NCBI RefSeq assembly: GCF_002245895.1
Contig: NZ_NPJZ01000001.1
Span: 1,289,001-1,353,000 of the forward strand
Direction: 5' to 3'
Source of the DNA: Rhodococcus sp. OK302
GTDB lineage: Bacteria; Actinomycetota; Actinomycetes; Mycobacteriales; Mycobacteriaceae
DNA: 64,000 nt
Positions 45,666-54,672 of this stretch are shown one piece after another. The notes below the pieces were generated by a model. The model did not search any database and was not told where the DNA came from. It was given only the letters and a program-made list of their open reading frames with translations. The first letter of the stretch is position 1; each line of letters begins with the position of its first letter. The translations under genes and the position numbers were made by a program.

Positions 45666-47834
45666 GTGGCCCTGTACCGGAAGTATCGACCGGCGACTTT
45701 CGCCGAGGTGGTGGGGCAGGAACATGTCACCGCACCACTGAGCACCGCCCTCGACGCAGGGCGCATCAACCATGCCTACCTGTTTTCCGGCCCTCGAGGC
45801 TGTGGAAAGACGTCGTCGGCGCGTATTTTGGCGCGGTCGCTGAACTGCAAGGAAGGCCCCACGTCGACGCCCTGTGGGGTGTGTAATTCGTGCATCGCCC
45901 TGGGACCGGGTGGTCCGGGAAACGTCGACGTCACCGAGCTCGACGCCGCCAGCCACGGTGGTGTCGACGACACTCGTGAACTTCGAGACAAAGCTTCCTA
46001 CGCTCCCGTCGAGTCGAAGTACCGCATCTTCATCATCGACGAGGCTCACATGGTGACAGTGGCGGGCTTCAACGCTCTGCTCAAGATCGTCGAAGAGCCG
46101 CCGGAGCACCTCATCTTCATCTTCGCGACCACGGAACCGGAGAAGGTTCTTCCGACTATCCGTTCGCGTACCCATCACTATCCTTTCCGTCTCCTGGCGC
46201 CATCCACGATGCGTGGGCTTCTGGAGAAGGTTTGCGGGCAAGAGGGCGTGCCCGTTGAGCCGACGGTCTATCCGTTGGTCATCAAGGCCGGCGGCGGATC
46301 GCCGCGTGACTCCCTGAGTATTCTCGATCAGCTTCTTGCCGGCGCCGGCGATGAAGGCGTTACGTACCCGCGCGCGCTCTCGCTTCTCGGTGTCACCGAC
46401 GTCGCACTCATCGACGAGGCAGTAAATGCATTGTCGGCTAGCGACGGTGCGGCCCTGTTCGGAACCATCGAACGTGTCATGGACGCCGGTCACGATCCGC
46501 GACGGTTTGCCCTCGATCTCCTCGAGCGTCTACGCGATCTCATCCTGATGCAGGCAGTTCCCGATGCCAGCGAAACCGGATTGGTCGATGCTCCTGAGGC
46601 TGAACTGGCAACGATGCGAGAGCAGATTCAGCGCGTCGGACCGGCTGCGCTGACGCGTTTCGCCGAAACCGTCCACGCTGGTCTGGGCGAGATGCGAGGC
46701 GCTACCGCACCTCGCTTGCTCCTCGAAGTGATCTGCGCCAGAATGCTGCTGCCTTCGGCATCGGATGCCGAATCGGCTGTGCTTCAGCGGTTGGAGCGAA
46801 TCGAAAGAGGCATCCCGGCAGTGGGTTCCGGTGCGGCACCGTCGCAACTTGCCCAGCCCGCGCAACCGGCACACGTGGCACCGGTTGCTCAGGCACCGGC
46901 CTCGGCCCCGGAGGTCGAGTCCAAGTTCCAGCGTCCCTCGCAGCGTAAGCCGGAACCAGAAGTTGTGACGCCGGCGCCGGAGCCTGTTGCGCCGGAGCCT
47001 GTTGCGCCCGAACCTGTTGTCGCGCCGGTGCCTGTGACTGAGGCTGAGCCTGTTGTCGCGCCTGAACCAGTCGCGCCTGAACCAGTCGCACCGACTCCCG
47101 TTGTCGAGTCCGAGCCAGTTCTCGAACCTGTCGCCGCACCCGAGCCGGTGGTGGAGCCCGAACCCGTCGCTGCACCCGAGCCTGCTGTCGAGCCTGAACC
47201 TGAAGCCCCGGTTTCGGCAGGTCCTACCGTTGACGTTTTGCGCGATGCCTGGAACACGTTGCGCAACAAGGTGGGTGAGCGAAACAAGGTTCTGCCCGCG
47301 ATGCTCTCAGCCGCAACAGTTCATGATGTGCGGGGGCAGGTGCTGGTGATTGCGCATGTCACTCCGGTGCTCGGTGCCCGTGTCACCTCGCCGCACAATG
47401 CTGCGGTCATTTGTGAAGTGCTCTCCGAAATGTTCGGCGGCACTTGGCAAGTGGAGTATCAGGAGGGTGCTCCGACGGTTCATGCTTCCGCTGCGTCGGC
47501 GAAGCCTGCCGATGCTCCCGTTCGGGCTGCGGCAGCTCCGCGATTTTCGCGACCCAGTCAGGAGAGGGCGGCGCAGGCACCGGCGTCGACGTCCACGCAA
47601 CGGGGACCGGATCGCGGTTCCGACGACATTCCACCGCCCGAGGCCCCGGACTATCCGGACGACCCCGAACCGGAGGTCGACTACGAGGCAACACCTGCTG
47701 CGGCCACGCCGGAGGAGGAGAAGCAGATGGTTGCCGAGGCTGCGCAGCCTGGCGATCCGAGCACCCGACGCGATCCAGAGGAAGTAGCAAAAGAGCTACT
47801 CAAGGATGTTTTGGGAGCCCGCAAGCTCGAATAG
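45666..47834 (+). CDS. dnaX: DNA polymerase III subunits gamma/tau
   Basis: 722 residues from GTG 45666 (VALYRKYRPATFAEVVGQEHVT); TTG 45660 is less likely. It is the clamp-loader ATPase. Walker A GPRGCGKTSS, the four-Cys zinc module CKEGPTSTPCGVCNSC, Walker B with DEAH (IFIIDEAHM) and the sensor region TTEPEKVLPTIRSRTHH are present. Residues 395-525 form a Pro-Val-Glu repeat linker, then a C-terminal domain starts with DVLRDAWNTLRNKVGERNKVLPAMLS (tau-type). No slippery run for a programmed frameshift to gamma is seen in the linker. In M. tuberculosis it is the neighbour of the aspartate aminotransferase gene. Confidence 0.97.
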   Translation: MALYRKYRPATFAEVVGQEHVTAPLSTALDAGRINHAYLFSGPRGCGKTSSARILARSLNCKEGPTSTPCGVCNSCIALGPGGPGNVDVTELDAASHGGVDDTRELRDKASYAPVESKYRIFIIDEAHMVTVAGFNALLKIVEEPPEHLIFIFATTEPEKVLPTIRSRTHHYPFRLLAPSTMRGLLEKVCGQEGVPVEPTVYPLVIKAGGGSPRDSLSILDQLLAGAGDEGVTYPRALSLLGVTDVALIDEAVNALSASDGAALFGTIERVMDAGHDPRRFALDLLERLRDLILMQAVPDASETGLVDAPEAELATMREQIQRVGPAALTRFAETVHAGLGEMRGATAPRLLLEVICARMLLPSASDAESAVLQRLERIERGIPAVGSGAAPSQLAQPAQPAHVAPVAQAPASAPEVESKFQRPSQRKPEPEVVTPAPEPVAPEPVAPEPVVAPVPVTEAEPVVAPEPVAPEPVAPTPVVESEPVLEPVAAPEPVVEPEPVAAPEPAVEPEPEAPVSAGPTVDVLRDAWNTLRNKVGERNKVLPAMLSAATVHDVRGQVLVIAHVTPVLGARVTSPHNAAVICEVLSEMFGGTWQVEYQEGAPTVHASAASAKPADAPVRAAAAPRFSRPSQERAAQAPASTSTQRGPDRGSDDIPPPEAPDYPDDPEPEVDYEATPAAATPEEEKQMVAEAAQPGDPSTRRDPEEVAKELLKDVLGARKLE
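46960..47215 (+). repeat. In-frame repeat coding for PEPVAPEPV units in dnaX
   Basis: Imperfect 15-18-base units coding for (A)PEPVA, EPVVEPEP and similar occupy the linker of dnaX. Copies such as GAGCCTGTTGCGCC(G/C)GA are nearly identical at DNA level. It makes a flexible linker between the ATPase and C-terminal domains. Confidence 0.8.
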
Positions 47835-47951
47835 TCAAGAGTTCCCCAATATTCGCAAAAGGCCACAAGCTGGACATCTGACCAATACGATCGTGGCGGC
47901 GATGGCTTTGCCGTCGACCCTTCGTGTCGAGGTGAGGTGGGTGTTCTGCAG

Positions 47952-49550
47952 ATGCTGTCCAGGCTGCGAAAGAAGACGACTACAGTGCTGGCGACCGCGT
48001 GCGTCGCGGCTGTCTGCGCAGGAGTGGTGGGTGTTGGATCCGCCGGTGCGGTCCCGCCGGTTCCGGCGCCGGCCACTTTGTCCACGAGCACGGACGGCTC
48101 GTCGCGAATCGTTGATGATCAGGGGCGGACGGTCATCCTGCGCGGCGTCAACGTCAACGGTCTCGGTGAGTACTACCAAGAGTTTCCCGACCTCGACTCG
48201 ACGATGCCTCTGACGGAAGCCGATTTTGCCGGAATCGCGGCCAAGGGCTTCAACGTGGTCCGGCTGATCATCACGTGGTCATTGATCGAGCCGCAGCGTG
48301 GGGTTTTCGACCACGCGTACCTCGACCGGATCGCTGAGGCTGTGAACTGGGCGAAGATTCACGATATCGGTGTCATTCTGGACATGCACCAGGATGCCTG
48401 GGGTCCGGCGGTCAACTCGCCCGATGGAACTGTGTGCCCGAGTTTCATGAAGCCGGCAGTCGGCTGGGACGGCGCCCCGGCGTGGGCGACGGCGATCACG
48501 GACCCGATGTATACGTGTCGGCTGGAGGACTCTCGTGAGGTATCGGTAGCGGTTCAGACGTCGTTCGAGAACTTCTACAACGATCTGAACGGGATTCAAG
48601 GCGAGTTCATCAAATCCTGGGAGTTTGTGGCCCGGCGGTTCGCCACTGATCCGGCCGTCGTCGGATATGACCTGCTCAACGAGCCCAATCCCGGTCTGGC
48701 TATCGGTTTCAACGATTACGTTCGCCTGGGTCAGATGTACGACCGACTGGTTCCGGCGATCCGAGCGGCCGAAGCATCGGTTCCGGGCGGATTCAGCCAT
48801 ACGGTGTACTTCGAGCCGGGGGTGATGTCGAGCATCCTGCCGACGCCCGGCCCGTCGACGGGCAGCGTAGGTTCTTCGGGCAGCGGTGGTTCTACGGGTT
48901 CGGCGTCTTCGGGTCCGTCCGGATTCACGTCGGATTCCAACCTCGTCTACGCGCCGCACATCTACAACGAGTCGCTGGCGTTGGCGATGGGCACCATCGA
49001 GCAAGGCTTTGCCAACGCACAGAAGGCAGCCGACAACTACGGGACGCCGTTCTTCTCGGGTGAATGGGGATTCTTCTCCGATGATCCCGCCGACGACGCG
49101 CCCAAGCTGGTCCGATACGCCGCGGCGGAGGATTCCTACCTCATCGGCGGTACGTGGTGGCAGTGGAAGCAGGCCTGCGGTGACCCGCACAATGTTCAGT
49201 TGCGTGGCAACCGTCCCGATTGCCAACCCGGAACTTTCGGCGGACTGGCAAGCTTCCCGGCGAACGATCCGCTGCTGCCAATCCTGACGAGGGCGTACCC
49301 GCGCGCAGTTCCCGGTGAGCTGACAGCTATCCGGGCAGATGTGCCGAGCGGGGCACTCGAGGTCGAGGGTGTCGCGGACCGGACTGGGGTTTCAGCAGAC
49401 CTGTGGGTGCCGGAGCGTTGTGGAAGTCCGGCGGTGTCCGGAACCAACGTCGGAGCTGCCGCGGTTCGCTCGGTCGACGGGGGTTATCGGGTTTCCGTAC
49501 CGGTAACCGCTGCCGGCGCCTACCAGATCGATGTGGTCTGCGCAGGCTGA
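47952..49550 (+). CDS. Secreted GH5 glycosidase, endoglycoceramidase-like
   Basis: 532 residues from ATG 47952; GTG 47937 is possible. A signal peptide (RLRKKTTTVLATACVAAVCAGVVGVGSAGA) is followed by a TIM-barrel catalytic domain: ILRGVNVNGLGEYYQEFP, DMHQDAWG, the acid/base Glu in GYDLLNEPNPG and the nucleophile Glu in FFSGEWGFF. The order and sequence resemble Rhodococcus endoglycoceramidases, which release whole glycans from glycosphingolipids. A Gly-Ser stretch (about 48850-48925) is inserted within the barrel. A C-terminal beta domain with VERCGSPAV follows. It starts 117 bp after dnaX, same strand. Confidence 0.88.
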   Translation: MLSRLRKKTTTVLATACVAAVCAGVVGVGSAGAVPPVPAPATLSTSTDGSSRIVDDQGRTVILRGVNVNGLGEYYQEFPDLDSTMPLTEADFAGIAAKGFNVVRLIITWSLIEPQRGVFDHAYLDRIAEAVNWAKIHDIGVILDMHQDAWGPAVNSPDGTVCPSFMKPAVGWDGAPAWATAITDPMYTCRLEDSREVSVAVQTSFENFYNDLNGIQGEFIKSWEFVARRFATDPAVVGYDLLNEPNPGLAIGFNDYVRLGQMYDRLVPAIRAAEASVPGGFSHTVYFEPGVMSSILPTPGPSTGSVGSSGSGGSTGSASSGPSGFTSDSNLVYAPHIYNESLALAMGTIEQGFANAQKAADNYGTPFFSGEWGFFSDDPADDAPKLVRYAAAEDSYLIGGTWWQWKQACGDPHNVQLRGNRPDCQPGTFGGLASFPANDPLLPILTRAYPRAVPGELTAIRADVPSGALEVEGVADRTGVSADLWVPERCGSPAVSGTNVGAAAVRSVDGGYRVSVPVTAAGAYQIDVVCAG

Positions 49551-49756
49551 AGCGCAACTGACAATCGCTTTTCGTGAACAGCAGGCAACTACTGTCCGAC
49601 GTACCGGCGGCACTCTCGACGCAACGGCGTGGGGGTGTCGCCGGACGCGTTTGTGAGGCAGGATCGGGCAGGTCGGAAGCGGTAGTGACCGCCACCGGCC
49701 GACGTCGTGATCACCTCGGTCATGGAGCAGGATCGCTTCAGTCCTTCCCATATTTC

Positions 49757-49770
49757 TGTAACGCGTTCTA
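49757..49770. promoter_or_regulatory. KstR-like palindrome upstream of fadA
   Basis: TGTAACGCGTTCTA fits the published KstR motif TNNAACNNGTTNNA at every fixed base. It is 114 bp before the fadA start in a 333-bp intergenic region (49551-49883). KstR is the TetR repressor of cholesterol genes in mycobacteria and rhodococci. One motif hit of this degeneracy can be chance. The rest of the gap shows no gene I can support. Confidence 0.45.
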
Positions 49771-49883
49771 GAGTGGGTGGGCTGAGGTTTGTAGTGGGCT
49801 GAGCGCCGTACACACGGGCTCGGCCGAGGCAGACCGGTTCGACGCAAACAGGGTCGACGCATACATGGAAGGAACACCTCACA

Positions 49884-51098
49884 GTGACCACAGAGGCATT
49901 CATTTATGAAGCCATCCGTACCCCGCGAGGCCGCGGCAAGAAGACCGGTTCGTTGCACTCGGTCAAGCCGATCTCGCTGGTCACGGGTCTGATCCAGGAA
50001 CTGCGCGTGCGCTTCCCTGACCTTGACGAGGATCGGATCTCCGACCTCATCCTGGGCGTCGTCACTCCGGTGGGCGATCAGGGCATGGATATTGCGCGCA
50101 TCGCAGTCAACGACGCCAAGTTGCCGGACACCGTCGGTGGCGTGCAGCTCAACCGTTTCTGCGCTTCGGGTCTCGAGGCAGTCAACATGGCTGCTCAGAA
50201 GATCCGCTCGGGCTGGGACGAGATGGTGATCGCCGGTGGCGTCGAGTCGATGTCCCGCGTTCCGATGGGCAGCGACGGCGGCGCCTGGGCGCTGGATCCC
50301 GCGACCAACTACGACAACTACTTCGTTCCTCAGGGCGTCGGCGCAGACCTCATCGCCACCATCGAGGGCTTCTCGCGTGACGACGTCGACGCGTACGCAG
50401 TACGTTCGCAGGATCTTGCCGCGAAGGCGTGGACCGGCGGATACTTCGCCAAGTCCGTTGTTCCGGTCAAGGACATGAACGGCATCACGATCCTCGACAA
50501 CGACGAGCACATGCGTCCCGGAACCACCGTTGAAGGCCTCGCTGGCCTGGCGTCGGCGTTCGGTGTTGTCGGTGAAATCGGCGGCTTCGACGCCGTAGCG
50601 CTGCAGAAGTACCACTGGATCGAAAAGATCAACCACATTCACCACGGTGGAAACAGTTCGGGAATCGTCGACGGCGCGGCACTCGTGCTCGTCGGCAGCG
50701 AGCAAGCCGGCAAGGACATGGGTCTGACCCCGCGCGCCCGCGTCGTTGCTACCGCCACCAGCGGTGCCGACTCCACGATCATGCTGACCGGCCCCACCCC
50801 GGCATCGAAGAAGGTTCTGGCCGCGGCCGGCCTGACGGTCGACGACATCGACCTCTTCGAGATCAACGAGGCCTTCGCCTCCGTCGTCCTGAAGTTCCAG
50901 AAGGACATGAACATCCCGGACGAGAAGCTCAACGTCAACGGCGGCGCTATCGCCATGGGTCATCCGCTCGGTGCTACCGGCGCAATGATTCTCGGCACGA
51001 TGGTCGACGAACTCGAGCGTCGCGGCGGCAAGCGCGCACTCATCACGCTGTGCATCGGTGGCGGCATGGGCGTTGCCACCATCATCGAACGCGTCTAA
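49884..51098 (+). CDS. fadA: Acetyl-CoA C-acyltransferase of the fatty acid oxidation complex
   Basis: 404 residues from GTG 49884. Active Cys in [14 protein letters not shown], His in [19 protein letters not shown], second Cys in [13 protein letters not shown]. It cleaves 3-ketoacyl-CoA and is partnered by the downstream FadB-type gene 47 bp away. FadA and FadB form the alpha2beta2 trifunctional complex in mycobacteria. It likely serves general fatty-acid beta-oxidation rather than the island pathway. Confidence 0.94.
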   Translation: MTTEAFIYEAIRTPRGRGKKTGSLHSVKPISLVTGLIQELRVRFPDLDEDRISDLILGVVTPVGDQGMDIARIAVNDAKLPDTVGGVQLNRFCASGLEAVNMAAQKIRSGWDEMVIAGGVESMSRVPMGSDGGAWALDPATNYDNYFVPQGVGADLIATIEGFSRDDVDAYAVRSQDLAAKAWTGGYFAKSVVPVKDMNGITILDNDEHMRPGTTVEGLAGLASAFGVVGEIGGFDAVALQKYHWIEKINHIHHGGNSSGIVDGAALVLVGSEQAGKDMGLTPRARVVATATSGADSTIMLTGPTPASKKVLAAAGLTVDDIDLFEINEAFASVVLKFQKDMNIPDEKLNVNGGAIAMGHPLGATGAMILGTMVDELERRGGKRALITLCIGGGMGVATIIERV

Positions 51099-51145
51099 GA
51101 GACCTGCCCCCTTCTTCACTCGGACTTACCAGGAGACGAATCAGC

Positions 51146-53284
51146 GTGACCGAGAACAACATGATCAATTGGGAGCAGGACTCCGACGGCATCGTCGTGC
51201 TCACCATGGACGACCCCAACCAGGGCGCCAACACCATGAACAACCTGTACAAGCAGTCGATGGGCGCAACCGTCGACCGCCTGTACGCCGAGAAGGACTC
51301 CATCACCGGAGTTGTCCTCACCTCTGCCAAGAAGACCTTCTTCGCCGGTGGTGACCTCAAGAACATGATCAAGATCGGCCCCGACCAGGCTCCCGAAATC
51401 TTCGAAGAGGTCGGTGTCATCCGGGCCGCTCTGCGACGCCTCGAGACCCTCGGCAAGCCGGTTGTCACGGCCATCAACGGCGCGGCGCTGGGCGGCGGGC
51501 TCGAAATCGCTCTGGCAACCCACTACCGCATCGCAGCCGACGTCAAGGGCGTCAAGATCGGCCTGCCCGAGGTCACCCTCGGTCTGCTCCCCGGCGGCGG
51601 CGGCATCGTCCGCACCGTTCGTATGCTCGGCCTGCAGAACGCGCTCATGGGCGTCCTGCTCCAGGGTCAGCAGCGCGGACCGGTCGAGGCCAAGGAAGTC
51701 GGCCTCGTCGACGAGGTTGTCGGTTCGATCGAAGAACTGGTTCCCGCCGCGAAGGCATGGATCAAGGCCAATCCCGAAGGCGGCGTACAGCCTTGGGACA
51801 AGAAGGGTTACAAGATCCCGGGCGGCACTCCGGCCACTCCGGCGTTTGCAGCCAACCTTCCGGCATTCCCGGCGAACCTGCGCAAGACCCTCAAGGGCGC
51901 TCCCATGCCGGCTCCGCGCGCCATCATGGCCGCAGCTGTCGAGGGTTCGCAGGTCGACATCGACAACGCACTGATCATCGAGGCACGGTACTTCACGTCT
52001 CTCGTCACCGGGCGTACCGCGAAGAACATGATTCAGGCATTCTTCTTCGACATGCAGGCGATCGGCTCCGGCGCCTCGCGTCCGAAGGACATCGCCAAGA
52101 CCCCGATCACCAAGATCGGTGTCCTCGGCGCCGGCATGATGGGCGCCGGCATCGCGTACGTTTCCGCGAAGGCAGGCTACGAGGTCGTCCTCAAGGACGT
52201 CACCATCGAGGCTGCAAACAAGGGCAAGGCGTACTCCGAAGGCATTGAAGCCAAGGCACTCTCGCGTGGCAAGACGACGCAGGAGAAGTCCGACGCACTG
52301 CTCGCCAAGATCACCCCGACGGCTGACCCGGCAGATTTTGCCGGCGTCGACTTCGTCATCGAGGCAGTCTTCGAGAGCCAGGAACTCAAGCACAAGGTCT
52401 TCCAGGAGATCGAGGACATCGTCGAGCCCAACGCATTGCTCGGCTCCAACACCTCGACGCTGCCCATCACGGGCCTCGCCACCGGCGTGAAGCGTCCGGA
52501 AGATTTCATCGGAATCCACTTCTTCTCTCCCGTCGACAAGATGCCGCTGGTGGAGATCATCCGCGGTGAGAAGACGTCCGACGAGGCTCTGGCTCGCGTA
52601 TTCGACTACGTCCAGGCAATTCGTAAGACGCCGATCGTCGTCAACGATTCGCGTGGCTTCTTCACCTCGCGCGTCATCGGCACGTTCATCAACGAGGCCA
52701 TCGGTATGGTTGCCGAGGGCATCGACCCGGCCACCGTTGAGCAGGCCGGCATGCAGGCCGGCTACCCGGCTGCGCCGCTGCAGCTTTCGGATGAGCTCAA
52801 CCTCACCCTGATGCAGAAGATCCGCAAGGAAAACGCGGATGCAGCCAAGGCTGAAGGCCGGGAGCTTCCGGCAGATCCGGCCGGCGGAGTTATCAACTTC
52901 ATCGTCGACGCGGGCCGCACCGGCCGTCTCGGCGGAGCCGGGTTCTACGACTACGCCGAAGGCAAGCGCGTCGGCCTCTGGTCCGGATTGCGGGAGAACT
53001 TCAAGTCCGGAACCTCGGATGCTCCGATCCAGGATCTCATCGATCGCATGCTGTTCATCGAGGCCATCGAGACGCAGAAGTGCTTCGACGAGGGTGTTCT
53101 CATGACCACCGCCGACGCCAACATCGGCTCCATCATGGGTATCGGCTACCCGGCCTGGACGGGTGGCGTCAGCCAGTTCGTCACCGGCTACGAGGGTGGC
53201 AAGGCCGGCTTCGTCGCTCGGGCTGAGGAATTGGCTGCCAAGTACGGTGAGCGGTTCACCCCGCCGGCGTCACTGAAGGACTAG
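51146..53284 (+). CDS. fadB: Fatty oxidation complex alpha subunit (enoyl-CoA hydratase / 3-hydroxyacyl-CoA dehydrogenase)
   Basis: 712 residues from GTG 51146 with AGGAG upstream; the frame reaches 51050. Residues 1-190 form a crotonase domain (KTFFAGGDLKNMIKIG, AALGGGLEIALATH, GLPEVTLGLLPGGGG, with the hydratase Glu residues). From about 320, a Rossmann-type NAD-binding domain starts with KIGVLGAGMMGAGIAYVSAKAGYEVVLKD, followed by the dehydrogenase core (SNTSTLPITGLA, GIHFFSPVDKMPLVEII) and its C-terminal helical part. It performs hydration and NAD-dependent oxidation on one chain. A long perfect hairpin ends the operon. Confidence 0.96.
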   Translation: MTENNMINWEQDSDGIVVLTMDDPNQGANTMNNLYKQSMGATVDRLYAEKDSITGVVLTSAKKTFFAGGDLKNMIKIGPDQAPEIFEEVGVIRAALRRLETLGKPVVTAINGAALGGGLEIALATHYRIAADVKGVKIGLPEVTLGLLPGGGGIVRTVRMLGLQNALMGVLLQGQQRGPVEAKEVGLVDEVVGSIEELVPAAKAWIKANPEGGVQPWDKKGYKIPGGTPATPAFAANLPAFPANLRKTLKGAPMPAPRAIMAAAVEGSQVDIDNALIIEARYFTSLVTGRTAKNMIQAFFFDMQAIGSGASRPKDIAKTPITKIGVLGAGMMGAGIAYVSAKAGYEVVLKDVTIEAANKGKAYSEGIEAKALSRGKTTQEKSDALLAKITPTADPADFAGVDFVIEAVFESQELKHKVFQEIEDIVEPNALLGSNTSTLPITGLATGVKRPEDFIGIHFFSPVDKMPLVEIIRGEKTSDEALARVFDYVQAIRKTPIVVNDSRGFFTSRVIGTFINEAIGMVAEGIDPATVEQAGMQAGYPAAPLQLSDELNLTLMQKIRKENADAAKAEGRELPADPAGGVINFIVDAGRTGRLGGAGFYDYAEGKRVGLWSGLRENFKSGTSDAPIQDLIDRMLFIEAIETQKCFDEGVLMTTADANIGSIMGIGYPAWTGGVSQFVTGYEGGKAGFVARAEELAAKYGERFTPPASLKD

Positions 53285-53300
53285 TCTTTACCGACCCATT

Positions 53301-53355
53301 CTGAGCGAACGTACCTTTCGGCGCATCTAACGCGCCGAAAGGTACGTTCGCTCAG
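53301..53355. terminator. Long perfect hairpin after fadB
   Basis: Arms 53301-53324 and 53332-53355 are perfect complements over 24 bases (CTGAGCGAACGTACC... and ...GGTACGTTCGCTCAG) with a seven-base loop. There is no T-run on either side. It lies between convergent genes fadB and the methyltransferase and serves as a terminator in both directions, or as an mRNA-end structure. Confidence 0.8.
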
Positions 53356-53370
53356 TTGGTGGGGGTGGTA

Positions 53371-54672
53371 CTACCCCTTCCACCACGGGCGCAGCGGCAC
53401 ATGCGCTTCACCCTTGGGGCCGAGTTTGACGGCCAGAACCTGGTGCAGCTGAACTACATTGCGCTCGAAGCCCAAGCGCGAGCCGGCCATGTAGAGGCCC
53501 CACACGCGAGCGGTGCCTTCGCCGACCTCCGCGACGCAGGCGTCCCAGTTGTCGACGAGGTTCTGGCACCAGCCGGCGAGGGTCAATGCGTAGTGTTCGC
53601 GGAGGTTTTCCTCATGCCGCACTTCGAGTCCCACGTTCTGGATCTCGGAGATGATGCGGCCCGAGCCCGTGAGCTCCCCGTCGGGGAAGACGTACCGGTC
53701 GATGAATCCGCCGGCCTTGGCGCTGCCGCGGTTGTCCGGACGCGTGATGCAGTGGTTGAGCAGGCGCCCACCTTCACGCAGTTTGTCCTTGAGGAATTCG
53801 AAGTACGCCGGGTAGTTTCCGACGCCGATGTGTTCGGTCAGGCCGATGGAAGATATTGCGTCAAAGCCTGTTTCGGCTACATCGCGGTAGTCGGAGAAGC
53901 GGACCTGGGCGAGATCCGCGAGCCCCTCGTCTTCGATGGCTTTTTGTGCCCAGTCTGCCTGTTCGCGTGAGAGGGTTACGCCGATAACTTTGACACCCCG
54001 ACGTGCCGCGTAGCGGACCATCGAGCCCCAGCCGCAGCCGATGTCGAGGAGGCGGTCACCCTCGCGGAGTCCGAGTTTCTCGAACACCAATCGGTACTTG
54101 TTTTCCTGGGCCGCTTCCAGTGACTGTTCGGTGTTCTCGTAGGTAGCGCACGTGTAGGTCATGGAGGGGCCGAGTACGTACTCGTAGAAGGTGTTCGAGA
54201 CGTCGTAGTGATGGTGGATTACTTCGGCGTCGCGAGTCTTGGAGTGGCGCAACCCTTCTGCGACGCGACGCCAGCGCGGGAGATGTTCCTGCGGCGGCGG
54301 AGCGATGGGGCGCAACAAATCCCATCCGAGAGAGCGCGTGATGCTGGCCAACGTCAATGCCGACGGTCGCTTCAGGTGAAGTTCGTCGCCCATGACGCGC
54401 AGGATCTCGTAGGGGTCGCCGGGATGAACGCCCTCGGCTTCGAGGTCGCCGGAGACGTAGGCCCTGGCCATGCCGAGGTCGCCGGGAGCCGTTGCGAGAT
54501 AAGTAGTTCCGCGGGTGGACTTGAGGTGAAGCCCGTAGTCGGCGTCTTCCGGTCCTGCGACGGACCCGTCGTACGCGGTAAATCGTAGCGGCAACATGCC
54601 GTCGGAAAGTGTCTCTAGTATCTCCGCGATGGAGAGTTTCTCTTGGTTTTTGGAGTCCTTGAACGTGGTCAT
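53371..54672 (-). CDS. Cyclopropane-fatty-acyl-phospholipid synthase family methyltransferase (Rv3720 type)
   Basis: 433 residues. The N-terminal part is substrate-binding. The SAM-binding motif is DRLLDIGCGWGSMVRYAARRGVKVIGVTLSREQADWA, preceded by the family segment HYDVSNTFYEYVLGPSMTYTCATYE (the bicarbonate/active region), and HCITRPDNRGSAKAGGFIDRYVFPDGEL later. It transfers a methyl or methylene group to the double bond of a phospholipid acyl chain, giving cyclopropane or a branched product (10-methyl precursors). It overlaps the upstream FAD oxidoreductase gene by four bases, as Rv3720 and Rv3719 are adjacent in M. tuberculosis. The pair resembles the BfaA/BfaB logic, in which the oxidoreductase reduces the methylene intermediate to 10-methyl (tuberculostearic-type) acid. 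Confidence 0.92.
   Translation of the reverse strand: MTTFKDSKNQEKLSIAEILETLSDGMLPLRFTAYDGSVAGPEDADYGLHLKSTRGTTYLATAPGDLGMARAYVSGDLEAEGVHPGDPYEILRVMGDELHLKRPSALTLASITRSLGWDLLRPIAPPPQEHLPRWRRVAEGLRHSKTRDAEVIHHHYDVSNTFYEYVLGPSMTYTCATYENTEQSLEAAQENKYRLVFEKLGLREGDRLLDIGCGWGSMVRYAARRGVKVIGVTLSREQADWAQKAIEDEGLADLAQVRFSDYRDVAETGFDAISSIGLTEHIGVGNYPAYFEFLKDKLREGGRLLNHCITRPDNRGSAKAGGFIDRYVFPDGELTGSGRIISEIQNVGLEVRHEENLREHYALTLAGWCQNLVDNWDACVAEVGEGTARVWGLYMAGSRLGFERNVVQLHQVLAVKLGPKGEAHVPLRPWWKG

Noticed and set aside
42497..45769. A 1090-codon open frame on the minus strand
   Set aside because: It overlaps the thiolase gene antisense and runs through amt out of frame. The translation is Arg/His-rich without family motifs, a common shadow in high-GC DNA. 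amt itself is in another frame.
46960..47215. Repeats in dnaX considered as a separate repeat array
   Set aside because: They code for the Pro-Glu-Val linker of the tau subunit and have no spacer structure.
49574..49771. Open frame of 65 codons between the GH5 gene and fadA
   Set aside because: It has no ribosome-binding site or recognisable content, and the KstR-like site lies at its end. I treat the region as intergenic.
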